The position numbers were made by a program, and so were the translations under genes. This document shows positions 47,282-58,364 of a DNA stretch of 64,000 nucleotides, piece by piece (position 1 is the stretch's first letter; every line of letters begins with the position of its first letter). The DNA lies in assembly GCA_025331445.1 (NCBI GenBank), contig JAIWNE010000075.1, forward strand, positions 97,378-161,377, written 5' to 3'. The notes beneath the pieces are model-generated. The model worked only from the letters and a program-made list of their open reading frames with translations. It was not told the DNA's origin and ran no database searches. Origin of the DNA: Blakeslea trispora (Eukaryota > Mucoromycota > Mucoromycetes > Mucorales > Choanephoraceae).

Positions 47282-49124
47282 ATGTCTACAGTCAGCACTG
47301 CCTTGAAGTCCAGAGTTCGCCGCCCTCAACTTTTGAAGAAGGTCATGAAGGCCGATGAAACCCTTCAATTCTTTAGAGGTGGACAGTAAGTAGTTTTGCT
47401 TAATGTATATGGATTAGAATCGTGTTTAACAATACATTAGATACCTCGGTTGGTCTGGCTTTACTGGTGTCGGTTACCCCAAGATGGTTCCTCTCGCCTT
47501 AGCCGATCATGTTGAAAAGAACAACCTCCAAGGCAAAATGAAGTTCAATCTCTTTGTTGGTGCTTCTTCTGGTGCCGAATGTGAAGACAAATGGGCTCAA
47601 CTTGACATGATCGATCGCCGTTATCCTCACCAAGTTGGTAAGAACATCAAGAAGGGTATTAACGAAGGCCGTATTCGTTTTGCCGATAAGCATCTTTCCA
47701 TGTTCCCTCAAGATCTTGTCTATGGTAAGTTCAAACTTCAAATAATGGGGCAAATATTAAATTAAAAAAAAAACTCTAAATCCAATGTCAATTTTTTTTT
47801 AGGTTATTACACTAAGGATAAGCCCGACCATAAGAAACTCGACATCGTTGTTGTCGAAGCCACTGCTATTACCGAAGATGGTTGGATTGTTCCTGGTGCC
47901 TCTGTTGGTGCCACCCCTGAATTGATCCAAATGGCTGACAAGGTCATCATCGAAGTCAACACTCGTCTCCCTTCCTTCGAAGGTCTTCATGACATTAGTA
48001 TGTGTGACCTTCCTCCCAACCGCAAGCCTTATCTGATCATGAACACTGAGGATAGAATCGGAACAGTAAGTAACAATATTATTGGCATAATTTGTGCGTT
48101 TATTGAAATTTTACATTATTAGACCGCTATCCCTGTTGACACAGACAAGATCCTTGCTATTGTCGAAAGTGATCGTCCTGATATGACTGGTGGTAACACT
48201 CCTGCCGATGACAAGTCTGAAGCTATCGCTAGCCATCTCATTGAATTCTTCGAACACGAAGTCAAGCAAGGCCGTCTCCCTGAAAACTTGTTACCTCTTC
48301 AATCTGGTATTGGTAACATTGCCAACGCCGTCATTGGTGGTTTAGCCAAGTCACGTTTCCAAAATGTTACTGTGTAAGTTTTAAAAAAATTTGTCAAGTG
48401 CGGGAAAATTAGGGTAAATCTGGGTTTTGGCTGATAATTGTGATTTGATAGATTCACTGAAGTCTTGCAAGACACTTTCCTCGAGTTCTTTGATTCTGAA
48501 AAGCTCAAGTTTGCCAGTGCCACTTCAGTCCGTTTCTCCCCTGAAGGTTTCAACCGCTTCTACAACAACTGGGAAAAGTACAAGGATAGACTTTTGTTGC
48601 GTTCTCAACAAGTCTCCAACTCTCCCGAAGTTATCCGTCGTCTTGGCTGTATTGCTATGAACACTCCTGTCGAATTTGATATGTACGGCCATGCTAACTC
48701 CACTTTGGTTTGTGGTTCTGGTATGTTGAACGGTTTGGGTGGTTCTGGTGACTTCTTGCGTAACGCCAAGATCAGTGTTATGCACTCTCCCTCTTCTCGT
48801 CCCTCCAAGAAGGATCCTAACGGTGTCTCTTGTGTCGTTCCTATGGTCTCTCACGTTGATCAAACTGAACACGATCTTGATATTTTCGTTACTGAACAAG
48901 GTTTGGCCGATCTCCGTGGTTTGAGTCCTCGTGAACGTGCTCAAGTTGTCATTGACAAGTGTGCTCACCCTGAATACAAGCCTCAACTTCAAGACTACTT
49001 TGACATGGCCACCAAGAAGTGCCTTGCTGCTGGTAGAGGTCATGAGCCCCAAATGCTTGACAAGGTCTTCAAGATGCACACCAACTTGTTGGAAAACGGC
49101 ACCATGAAGCTTGATTCTTGGTAA
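47282..49124 (+). CDS. ACH1: Acetyl-CoA hydrolase / succinyl-CoA:acetate CoA-transferase
   Basis: Ach1 is the mitochondrial enzyme that moves CoA between succinyl-CoA and acetate, used for acetate detoxification and growth on C2 or propionate sources. Five exons (47282-47385, 47441-47724, 47803-48065, 48123-48373, 48452-49124) total 1,575 nt and 524 residues, about the length of the yeast protein. Typical segments are [67 protein letters not shown] and [18 protein letters not shown]. Codons are strongly biased to C- or favoured-T endings (GTC, ACC, CTT, AAG), which points to high expression. The N-terminus ([18 protein letters not shown]) could serve as a targeting signal. The start lies just after a CAAA leader. 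Confidence 0.96.
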
Positions 49125-50596
49125 ATCAGATAAATATTCCTCCTCACCTCTTATAGATTATAGTCGATGGAAGATTTAGATTCCATTTCTGATGATACAT
49201 ATTTTTACATTCATTGACTGTTATTGCATTGCTTGATTTGCTCTTGTACTATATATTATAATAAAAATTACATCTACCTAAAGCTTGAAGTTTTTATGCT
49301 GGAATCGCCATGACATTTTTACTGTCTTTGTTACTCAAGTTCGTAACAATACAAACAGTATTCTCTTCTTTATTTTTAGAGTCAGCAATTGTCAAATGGT
49401 AACTAACCACTTGTGCCTCAAGAACTTCTTTTTTCAAATGAAACGTGTACTTGACTTGGCTTTAACGATAGCTATTTATACATAAAGGTGAAGTTTTACA
49501 TCTTAAGATCTAGCCTTTCAAAGAACGATAGAGTAGAGGGACTCCAAAGAATTTAATGATTTATTTAATAAAAGGATTTTGCATCTCATATTCAATACTT
49601 CTGTAATTCTAAAGCTGATGTCAATGATATAAATGCCTGCCAACCTAGTCAAGCATTCTGACTTAGTTTCTTTCTATTTCTTTCGATGCTGTCGTAACAC
49701 ATTCTTGATGGTATCACTTCCCTACAAAGGGAATAATGAGTGATACTTGATGCTTGTTAAACAGCTTTACTTCATACTGTGTTTTGATATACCAAAAGTA
49801 GAAAAAGAAAATCTATAGTTACAATTATACAAATCTTATGCAAAGCTATTCTCAATAGATTTGCCTGCCATACTAGTCCTTTTTCTTTTCCAAAGACTTT
49901 AGCTAGTTTAATCTAGGTCACTACTAGTTATTGTTCCATAAAGTCTTTTGGAAGCGGATCCTGTATTATGACATAACACAGAAAGTTTGTAATATTTGGT
50001 CTTAGACTATTATTCGCCATAGCATTGATTTTCATTTACAACAAAGATAGACAAATGGTTCTACTCGATCGTCTTTAAATGTATTTCTCCAACTAAAAAA
50101 AGAAAATAGACTGATGAATACTTGTTTGTTTGTTTTGACTTTAAAGAAGTTGAAAGTCAAAGATATCAAAAGCCAATGTGGAAAATTGCATCTAAGTATA
50201 TCTATCAAAATACCAAGTAATTGCTACTCTATCTAGCATTGTACTGATTCATTCAATAGATCATCATGCCTAAAACAAAAACTACTATAAAATGGTAAAG
50301 ATACAGATGTCCATTGGATCCTTCTTTTTGGAACAAAAATGCATCATGTTCTTTTTCTTATTACAAGAACATGACACGTGCATTTGGATGATGGGAAGAA
50401 AGTTTGTACAACTCTCAAGAATGATGTAGAATAAACATAAAATGATCAAGAAAGAAAGAAAAAAACTACAGCATGATTATGATTTATTAAGCGATGTAAA
50501 AAAATACAATAAAAAGTAGAATGAATATGTAGATGTATAATTAAATCTAACTCTTGTGATAATAACAGAGTCTATGATGAAATGGTTGCGATAAGT
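49125..50596. other. Intergenic; nothing recognised
   Basis: About 1.5 kb between the convergent ACH1 and flavodoxin genes, AT-rich throughout. A 66-codon frame at 49285-49485 has no domain. No repeat or RNA gene is apparent. Confidence 0.55.
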
Positions 50597-51590
50597 TTAC
50601 ATACAGAAACACTTGTGTTCCTTCTTATCTTCCTTTTTAGGTTTGGATTTAGAAGCAGGGCTTTCCTCAACCTTTTGTTCTGTTTTGGGCTTGTGCTCTT
50701 CCTTCACCTCACGGTCTTTGGGTTCAGGAGCAGCATGGGTGGGTTCATTGTTGACAGGAGCAATTTCGGCAGTTTCCTCATGTTTAGGTTGAACTTCCTT
50801 TTCCACATTTTCTCCCAAACCACGATGATAAGCATTTAAAAGTTTAGCGAAATTTTCACCTTGAGTTTGTGCAATCTCAAGTTCTTTTTGTGAGGGTTCA
50901 CGACTTCCGTCACCATTAGCTATAAAAAAAAATTGTTTAGCTCATGGAGGAATATCACGTTCTACAGAAAGATACATACCAACAGTACCGGCACCATAAG
51001 CGGAACCACCAACGACTTCACTGTTATCAAAGAGATGGCTGTTGGCGAAACCCAATGGGACGTAATTGAGACCATGGTGAGCAAAATAGGTGATCATAGT
51101 ATAAGCGGTTGATTCTTGACCACCGTGTTGAGAGGCAGTAGAGAAGAAGGTACCGGCAAACTTGCCAGCAAGAGCACCCGTGGCCCAAAGAGCACCGGTA
51201 GCATCTAAAAATGACTTCATTTGGGCGGGAAAAGTACCGAAACGAGTGGGAACACCTGCAATTTTTTTTTGTCAAGTTAGTTTATGTATACAAGTTACGC
51301 GTCTGAATTTTTTTACCAAACAAAAATGCATCAGCTTCAGTAAGAGCATCTACAGTGATCACAGGGATATCTGGCTTAGGAGGAGCATTCAACTTGACCA
51401 AGATATCTTCTGACAATGTCTCGGGAACCTTAGTTGCAATTAGTTTGATAAATCTTTATTGAACATCAACGGGGCTTACCTGGAATAATTTCACATCAAC
51501 GCCTTGGGATTCAAGACCCTTCTTGGCATCCAATGCAAGCTTATAGATGTGATGGTAAAGAGAATAGATGATGATGTAGACAGTAGGCAT
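50597..51590 (-). CDS. Flavodoxin-like NAD(P)H:quinone reductase (WrbA/Pst2/Ycp4 family) with CaaX-like tail
   Basis: Four exons (51590-51480, 51428-51317, 51255-50980, 50919-50597) give 822 nt and 273 residues. The first 200 residues are the WrbA fold: TVYIIIYSLYHHIYKLA with the FMN phosphate loop, PTRFGTFPAQMKSFLDAT, TFFSTASQHGGQE and GGSAYGAGTV. Such enzymes reduce quinones by two electrons to limit oxidative stress. Unlike the neighbour at 52186, it has an extra tail of about 70 residues rich in Glu, Lys and Pro, ending in a Lys-rich stretch and CFCM. That is a plausible CaaX prenylation signal with two cysteines, so the protein is probably membrane-bound, as fungal Ycp4 relatives can be. 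It is transcribed away from its paralogue, with about 600 nt between the starts. Confidence 0.9.
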
Positions 51591-52185
51591 TGTGGAAGTG
51601 TAAAGAAAGGAAGAAAAAGAAAGGAGAAAGGGCTTTCCAGCTTGAAAAAGTTTTATCTATTTCAAACGCAGAATGGTTGAACAATGACGATCTTGAAGCA
51701 TTACTTTTTTATGCCAAGCGGATTTGTAAGCCAAACATTCGATTTTTATTTTATTTTTAATCATAAAGAGAGATAGTATAAGAAAGAAAAAAGGGACAAT
51801 TAGCTATGAACCATTGGGTCATTCAAGCTTCCTGATTGATTTTTTTTTGAGGAGAAATCTTCTATTTTTTTTTAGACTTGACAGCATTTTGAAAAGAGAA
51901 AAATAAAAAAGACTTCAAATGAAAGCAGTACCTTAAAGCAAGTTGCATAAGCTATGACTAAGTTCTTAATAATCTCAGCTTAATAAAAAAAGCAGTCTCA
52001 TAATAAAAGGGAGGAATTGAACGGAGTTGATGTGATTTGAAATCATTACAAACGTATGCATAAGCTGCTGAGACTGCATTGTCAATCGACTCTTGCTTTC
52101 CCCGCTCTATAAAAATGCGAACTTTTCTTCTCCTCCAATCCTTTTCTTTTTCTTTTCTTTTTTTAATCAATTAAATATAAACACT
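51591..52185. other. Shared promoter region of the two flavodoxin-like genes
   Basis: A 595-nt divergent intergenic region. The right gene has a clear TATA box at 52108. No second clear TATA box is seen on the minus side; that leader is A/G-rich as written on the plus strand. Shared control is possible but not shown. Confidence 0.5.
52108..52115 (+). promoter_or_regulatory. Probable TATA box of the intronless flavodoxin-like gene
   Basis: TATAAAAA lies 78 nt before the ATG at 52186, with a pyrimidine-rich leader in between. Confidence 0.6.
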
Positions 52186-52800
52186 ATGGTTGCTAAGGTC
52201 CACATCATCATCTACTCCCTCTACCACCACGTCTACACTCTTGCCCAAGAAGTCCAAAAGGGTCTCGAAGCTTCTGGTGTTGAAGCCAAGATCTTCCAAG
52301 TTCCCGAAACTCTTTCTGAAGAAATCTTGACCAAGATGCACGCTCCTCCTAAGCCTGACATCCCCGTCATCACTGTTGAAGACTTGAAGGAAGCTGATGG
52401 TTTCTTGTTTGGTATCCCCACCCGTTTCGGTACCATGCCCGCTCAAATCAAGTCCTTCTTGGACTCCACTGGTGGTCTCTGGGCTGCTGGTGCCCTTGCT
52501 GGCAAGTTTGCCGGTACCTTCTTCTCTACTGCCTCTCAACACGGTGGTCAAGAAACCACTGCCTTCACTACTGTTACTTACTTTGCTCACCATGGTATCA
52601 TCTACGTTCCTCTTGGTTTCTCTAACCCTCACCTCTTTGATAACAGTGAAGTCGTTGGTGGTTCTGCCTACGGTGCCGGTACTGTTGCCAATGGTGATGG
52701 TAGCCGTAAGGTCTCTCAAAAGGAACTCGAAATTGCTCACACTCAAGGTGAAAACTTTGGTAAGATTATCTCCACTTACGTCAAGGGTAAGACTGCCTAA
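52186..52800 (+). CDS. Flavodoxin-like NAD(P)H:quinone reductase (WrbA/Pst2 family), intronless
   Basis: A 204-residue single-exon gene. The sequence closely follows the core of the paralogue at 50597-51590: VHIIIYSLYHHVYTLAQEVQ, VPETLSEEILTK, PTRFGTMPAQIKSFLDST, FFSTASQHGGQET and GGSAYGAGTVANGDGS. It ends TYVKGKTA, with no membrane tail, so it is expected to be cytosolic. Codons are very biased (GTC, ACC, CTC, AAG), a sign of strong expression. All three introns of the paralogue are absent exactly where they interrupt the homologous sequence, which suggests either a retrocopied origin or a highly expressed gene that has lost its introns. The frame extends upstream to 52093, but the ATG after ATATAAACACT is the natural start. 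Confidence 0.94.
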   Translation: MVAKVHIIIYSLYHHVYTLAQEVQKGLEASGVEAKIFQVPETLSEEILTKMHAPPKPDIPVITVEDLKEADGFLFGIPTRFGTMPAQIKSFLDSTGGLWAAGALAGKFAGTFFSTASQHGGQETTAFTTVTYFAHHGIIYVPLGFSNPHLFDNSEVVGGSAYGAGTVANGDGSRKVSQKELEIAHTQGENFGKIISTYVKGKTA

Positions 52801-54175
52801 ATTATATCATATTTTGCATCATTTACATTTTACTGCTAAACTACACTAACATAAATAAATCTAATTGACCGTTTATCCTTGTTCGTTTGTAAGCTTTACA
52901 TATGTGTGTGTGTGTGCATTTGGGAAGAAAAAAAAAAAAGGAAGAGAGTATCAGGTCTGTATACTTGTACTTGTAAATAGTTGCATGAGAGGAAAAAAAA
53001 AGGAGAATACAAGAGGCAACATACAATTAGGTATGAGAGGATGAATTAGCTAAAAACAAAACCTGCAAAGTGTTTACTGCTCCTTTCACAAAAAAAGGAA
53101 AAAAAACTGTTTGCCTTTCAAAAATTGAATTATGCTTTCAATTGACCATAAGCATCCAAGGTGACACTAATAAACCCTTGCATCTCATGAACAGATATCG
53201 GTCACTTTGGCTCATGACAAAGTATATAAAGCGTTTTTCTCATACAATAGACTCAATGCTGTTTAGACCAACAATGCAACATTGTATCACACAAGACGAG
53301 CTGTTGTGAAACTACAGTAGCTTCATTTCAAACTCTAAATCTTCAGCAAGTCAAGTTTGCTTCTTATTGATCGAGATTTTCGCATGCATTGATTAGAGCA
53401 TTGTATTGAAAGGAGTCAAAGCCTGTCAAGGTCATTTGATAGCTTTGTGTCTCCCTTTTCTTCTTCTAGCTTAATCATTGAAAGGTGCATTGTATCTTTG
53501 GTAAGCAATTAGTTCTGTAGTGCTTAGATAAAATATATACTGGTTAACAAAAAGGGACATAATCCAATTCTTATTCGTATAAAGTCTCGATCTATTATGT
53601 CAAAAGAAGGCTTCTTTTGTTTCAATGAGCACTAACACATTTGGTTATTTTTTTTTGTAGCTAAACCATTTTAGGCATGAAATTCGATAAGCTACATCCC
53701 ATATCTCGGGCATCATCTTATTGTACCTTTTTTTTTTTGCCTCAAAAGTAGTGTGTTCAATTATAGTTTTGAGAGGCAAATTGTTGCTATTTCTATTGAA
53801 AGCAGCGAGCAAACCAAATTAGTTATAGCAGTCTTTTTTTAATACGCAACTATTGCACTTATAGATTGAATATGGCGTCATCATCAGTGTGTTTCCCTAA
53901 TCATACAAGACTCTTTATCTTCAAGGAGATAGTGCCAGCAAGACATATGTCTGTTTTGTTAAAGAAATCATACTGTACAAAGACACACAGTCATTGTACT
54001 AGTAGACTTTTTTTATTTATTTTTTATTTATTTATTTTCATTGCAAATAACTTGGTTTGTGGGTGAGAATAAACTAGTCCAGTTAGGGAATACATGTATA
54101 AAACAAAGCAATCTGTACAAGAGAAGCAGTGGGGATAATCTTTTTTCCCTCTTTGGGTCGTTTGTGTCTATGGAT
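52801..54175. other. Intergenic; nothing recognised
   Basis: About 1.4 kb between the convergent flavodoxin-like and GATA genes. Short GT and A/T runs occur (for example near 52903-52917). Two minor frames (53070-53309 and 53866-54066) show no domain. Confidence 0.5.
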
Positions 54176-56275
54176 TTAAATAGGTTGATGGGTCAAGGTC
54201 AATCCAAAGGTGTTGAAAGGTGTATAATCACTATCTTCAGTAGGTGATAATTTGTGATTTGTGTATTCAAATTTTGTATCAAACGTAACAGTTGTCGTCA
54301 AAGGCTCTTCTGCTGTTCGATTCTTCTTCTTGACCTGAGAATGACTGGAGGCAGTAGAGGATATAGACTTGTTCATGCTATTTCCGTTATCGCAACGCTG
54401 ACGCTTTTTAATGTTATCAGTCTTCATAGATAAAGGTCGTTTTTCATGGTGTAACTTGAGACTATTGAAGAAATACAGATAAGCAAAAGCGGCTCTATCT
54501 AACAGGCAACACAACTTACTATAAACCACATGCATTACACAATGGCGACCCATCCACATCTCTTCGCCAAAGAGGTGTTGTTGAGGTACCACAGTTTGAG
54601 CACAAAGGTTGAGATAGACCTTCATCTTCCCCACGCACATCCTTTCTGGAAGACTGAGGCTTAAGGTATTTGGGTCTAGGTGCATTATGTAATTTTAAGC
54701 TTATCACAAAGAAAGAGAAAAAATAGAGAAGGTAAGCTCATCTATCTATACACACACACACACACACGCAATAAAGTGTTTGACTTACTATAGACCACAT
54801 GCATTACAGAGCAATTCATCATTTGCTGATCGTCTCCAAAGAGGTGTAGAGGTTGTACAACAGTTACTACAGACAGGTGTTTTGCCCTCTGAAGGAGAGC
54901 TATGAATGGGTCCATTGGATTTCTTTTGATTGGGAGAATAACATGAGCTGGTAGATGCAGGTGAAGAAGCAGAGGATGAAGAAGGACCATCACTCGAGGG
55001 TGGTGGAGAAGACGCCCTGGAGGCTGGTAATGATTTAGATTGATGATGCGAGAAGATGTAGGATGTGTTGTTATTAGGCTTGTTTGCAAACAGTCCATCT
55101 TTGTGGATGGTAGAGGATGGTATAGAAGTAGGTAGCTGTTGAATGCAGAAACGTAAAGCTGAGGTAGAAGGAGAAGAAGCAGAGGATGAAGATGAAGAGA
55201 ATAATGAAGAAGAGTCAGTGCTTGCAATAGGTACTGGCGGGAATGAGGAAGATGCAGTGTTGTATGGTGTGTTGGGGGTAGATTGAATGATGGAGGGGTA
55301 AGTTGGGTTGGGATTTATCTCTGTAGACTTTTGATGTGCATTATCTGTCTTGTTTAAGAGGCGTCCTGCTGATTCGAGTGTCTCTTTAGGTAATGTTGTC
55401 AATAGTTTGTTGCGTAGTGTGCCTATAGGAATAGGTGGCATGGCCTCAGAAGACACATAAAGGGCTGATCCCTGCCCCCCGTTATAGCTATTGCATTCTG
55501 AATAGGCATGTGTATAGACAGAGGATGAAGTAGGAGGGATGGTAGGATGATGAAGAGGTGTTGAAGCAGTCGATGATTGAGGGTAGGAGAGGATAGGAGG
55601 CGATGCGGTGTTGGAATGAATGAGATGGGTGTCATCCTTATGACTGAATGGCTCCCCATAAGCTGAGGAAGCAGTACTGGCAGATGAAACAGGCCATGAT
55701 GCATTGATAAGGGTATCCAGTTGCTGTGCTGTAGGGTTTTCTTCTGAGGGATTCAAGTACGCCTGCATATCTCCTCCAAGCGACTTGAATATATCTTCTA
55801 GCTCAATCACTTGGTCACCTGACTGATCTGATGTAAATTGTTGAAGTGTGAATTCCTTTGATGAATTTTGATAGTGTATAGATTGCTTATCCGTCGTGAT
55901 CGTGTTGAAGAGCATCTTACTTTTAGCATCTTGGATTTTTTGTTCGGCTTGTTTTGTCTGTTGCAAAATCAGCGTACGTCTATATTCCGCTTCTAATTCT
56001 GCCTTTGTTCTCTTGGTCTGTTGTGAGGCTTTTGGAAAATCAAAATTGTCAGGAATTCTAAAGTTGCGAAGTAAGGCGGACTTGTTTCGCTTGCAGTCAT
56101 TGATGTTATGAGCAAACCATAGTCGCCATGATAAATTCTCCAGTCTAGATCCATTCTCTAGTGAGTCTTTCACTTTGGTGCATACCCTCCAAGTCTTGGA
56201 AAGATCCTCTGAGGGATCATTGCCAAACGGTAGTGATTCCATGTTGCCTTTGACTTTTAATACAATTGGTGCCAT
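54176..56275 (-). CDS. GATA transcription factor with AreA/NIT2-type N-terminus and two zinc fingers
   Basis: Three exons (56275-54789, 54699-54520, 54461-54176) total 1,953 nt and 650 residues. Near residues 22-60 is the DUF1752-like segment of fungal nitrogen GATA factors ([14 protein letters not shown], then [15 protein letters not shown]). The middle is Ser/Thr/Pro-rich. Two GATA fingers of the Cx2Cx17Cx2C type follow: [14 protein letters not shown] with CNACGLYLKLH, and [14 protein letters not shown] with [16 protein letters not shown]. They are about 35 residues apart. Each finger is cut by an intron at the same codon, just after CNACGL. AreA-type factors normally have one finger, while two-finger factors are mostly iron regulators (SreA type), whose conserved Cys-rich region between fingers is not seen here. 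A nitrogen-related role is inferred. Confidence 0.9.
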
Positions 56276-56973
56276 GGTGAAAAAAAAAAAGGTAAAGAGT
56301 GAGAGAGAGGGAAATTTTTCTTTCTTTTATGTGTTTTGTTAAGCTTGTTTTCTCTATGATAAATAACAAGAAAGAAACAAAAGAGTTAGAAGCAATAAGA
56401 AAAAAAAATAGTGAGAAAGAAAGAGAGAGAGAGAGAATCGGAGAAACAATTGAACGCAAGGGGAAACTACAAAAAAAATGTTGAGCACATAGTTTCTTTA
56501 AAACGATCCAAACTCCCAATCAATTTGTATGGCTTTATCGCCAGCCAATGTAGAAAACTCTCATGTGACAAAAGTGGCATTTTATGTCGTACAACATTAG
56601 TGTATGCAGTTTTCTGTAGCCTGGTAAAAAGCGGTAAAAAAATATATAAGAAATTCCCCTCTCTCCCCTCCCTTTTTCTTTTCTCTTTCCCATTTTCACT
56701 TATTGCTTTCCCTCTCTGACTTGATGCTTTATTTAAGTCCAAACAAGTTCTTGTTATCACTTGTATGAAATATTGGTATTTTCAAACTAAATTTACGCTG
56801 GTTATTTTAAAATTTGCGTGTCGGGATTTTTATTTTGCGTATAGTAAAAAAAAACAGTTTGCGTCTGGCAGATAGAATACTATGGGAGGGGTACCTTTCT
56901 TAGTTATGCTGTTCGGAAACATTTCCTTAGAATATTTGAGCAAAGTATTGTTTGCCATAGAATCTGTATATCA
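56276..56973. other. Promoter side of the GATA gene; purine- and pyrimidine-rich tracts
   Basis: About 700 nt. Next to the GATA start are A-runs and GA-rich tracts (near 56410-56438), which read as pyrimidine-rich leader in the direction of transcription. Open frames here are of low complexity and no gene is supported. Confidence 0.5.
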
Positions 56974-57333
56974 ATGTCTCTATATCATGGCATCATTGGT
57001 AGCAATCTTGAGACTCAGTTGAAGAAAGGGCTAACGCGAAGCGTTTTTTTGGTGGACTTGAACAGCTTCTCTTTTTCCAAAGTTCTTGAGCCAACAATGA
57101 AAGAGAAAAAATTGCTCCAGGTAGTAAATTTAGAGATAGCTGTCAATTGTATACTTCTTCAACAAATTGAAGAGCTTCTCAGTCTTTTTGAGCAGAGTAT
57201 GTCAGTAAGACAAGCAGGCATATCTACCAGTATTGCAGTTAAAGCTGCACAACAATATGCAAAGCTCTATATGGACAATCGTGAAAACTGCTCAACAGAG
57301 GGGCCGAAAAAGAGGTTAAGAGAGGCGGAATGA
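56974..57333 (+). CDS. Hypothetical small protein, 119 residues
   Basis: I do not recognise this protein. It is an ATG-led uninterrupted frame in a gene-sized gap. The N-terminal third is basic and mixed. The middle is helical and possibly coiled (KKLLQVVNLEIAVNCILLQQ, then IEELLSLFEQSMSVRQ), followed by a second helix (TSIAVKAAQQYAKLYMDN). It ends with a basic stretch (GPKKRLREAE) that could be a nuclear signal. The composition is more protein-like than other frames nearby, and the in-frame codon before the ATG region is a stop. It might be a small subunit of a larger complex, but no family can be named. Confidence 0.42.
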   Translation: MSLYHGIIGSNLETQLKKGLTRSVFLVDLNSFSFSKVLEPTMKEKKLLQVVNLEIAVNCILLQQIEELLSLFEQSMSVRQAGISTSIAVKAAQQYAKLYMDNRENCSTEGPKKRLREAE

Positions 57334-58364
57334 GCAAGAAGCTAGAGCCTCAGCATGCAGTTTCGAGAAACTTGTTTTGATACAAAAATGTTGTAGTTGT
57401 CTTTCACGAATGTTTCGATAGTCCTAACAATGCTTGAAAGATCCTCTCTCTTTTTATATTTAGCAACCTTTCTTATAAATAAAGAAAAGTCATGAACTAC
57501 AATAACAATTGAATAGGTCATAACAAACAATACCATCAACTAAGCTGTATCTTAGGAAAAAACAAAAGAGAGGGTGAGTGAGTGAGTGAGTGAGTGAGTG
57601 AGTGTGAGAGTTTGTGTGTGAAAAGGGTAACAGTTCAACAGCAATGAATGTAATACACTCAAATATGATAAGGCTGCTCAATAGACTATGAGTTAATGTT
57701 TGTTTAGATAAATACAGTAAGAAAAAAGTCTTGTGCTTTTTTTTTTCACTGTTTAAGAAACTTGAGTTAGCCAACTGTATGCACAATATGAAAACACCTG
57801 TTTTACTATCCTATCAGCATATCTGCATTGAAAACAGGCTAAGGAGCTTATTTTGTCAAAGACAGAAATTGCTTATTAAATTGTATATATTACCAAAAGT
57901 CGCTAGTTTCTCTCTCTCTCTCTCTCTCTTATTGATTTTGGTTCAATGAACTAATCATGCTTGTTTCTTTTTTATGCAAACGATTCATCTCTACACTGCT
58001 TTCCCCAATTCTGACTTGCAACATGCAGAGTTTTTGAAGGAAGCAAGTATTTATTTGATGCCAAATAAATGACTGTTTTCAATAGACAGTTCCCCTTAAA
58101 ATCAATGTTCATTTGAAAACCCTAGAACCAATTTTTTTTTTTTGACAGGAACAAAAAAAAAAGAAGTATGTCTATTGCACTCATCCTTTAAAGTTTAATG
58201 TCCTACCTTATGTGTATATATAAAGGGGAGGAAGGGGATGTACTGCATGAAACAGATACCTGCTGCTTTGTTTGGAACTGAAAACGCAACATTTAGATAA
58301 TAAAGTTTAAAAAATGTAAACTAAGCGCACGGTCAAAAGAAGATGCAAATGTATGATTATTGTT
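57334..58364. other. Intergenic with tandem repeats
   Basis: About 1 kb between convergent genes. It contains a GTGA tetranucleotide repeat (57573-57604) and a TC repeat (about 57910-57930), plus long T- and A-runs near 58130-58160. No gene is supported. Confidence 0.6.
57573..57604. repeat. (GTGA)8 tetranucleotide repeat
   Basis: About eight perfect GTGA units in tandem, followed by imperfect GTGTGAGAGTTTGTGTGTG. It is intergenic. Confidence 0.9.

Noticed and set aside
52171..52746. Minus-strand frame of 191 codons
   Set aside because: Antisense shadow of the intronless flavodoxin-like gene.
54753..54771. CA run in the first GATA finger intron as a functional element
   Set aside because: A short, ordinary dinucleotide run without further signals.
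57573..57604. GTGA repeat considered as a CRISPR-like or regulatory array
   Set aside because: It is a simple tetranucleotide microsatellite without spacers; CRISPR arrays are not expected in a fungus.
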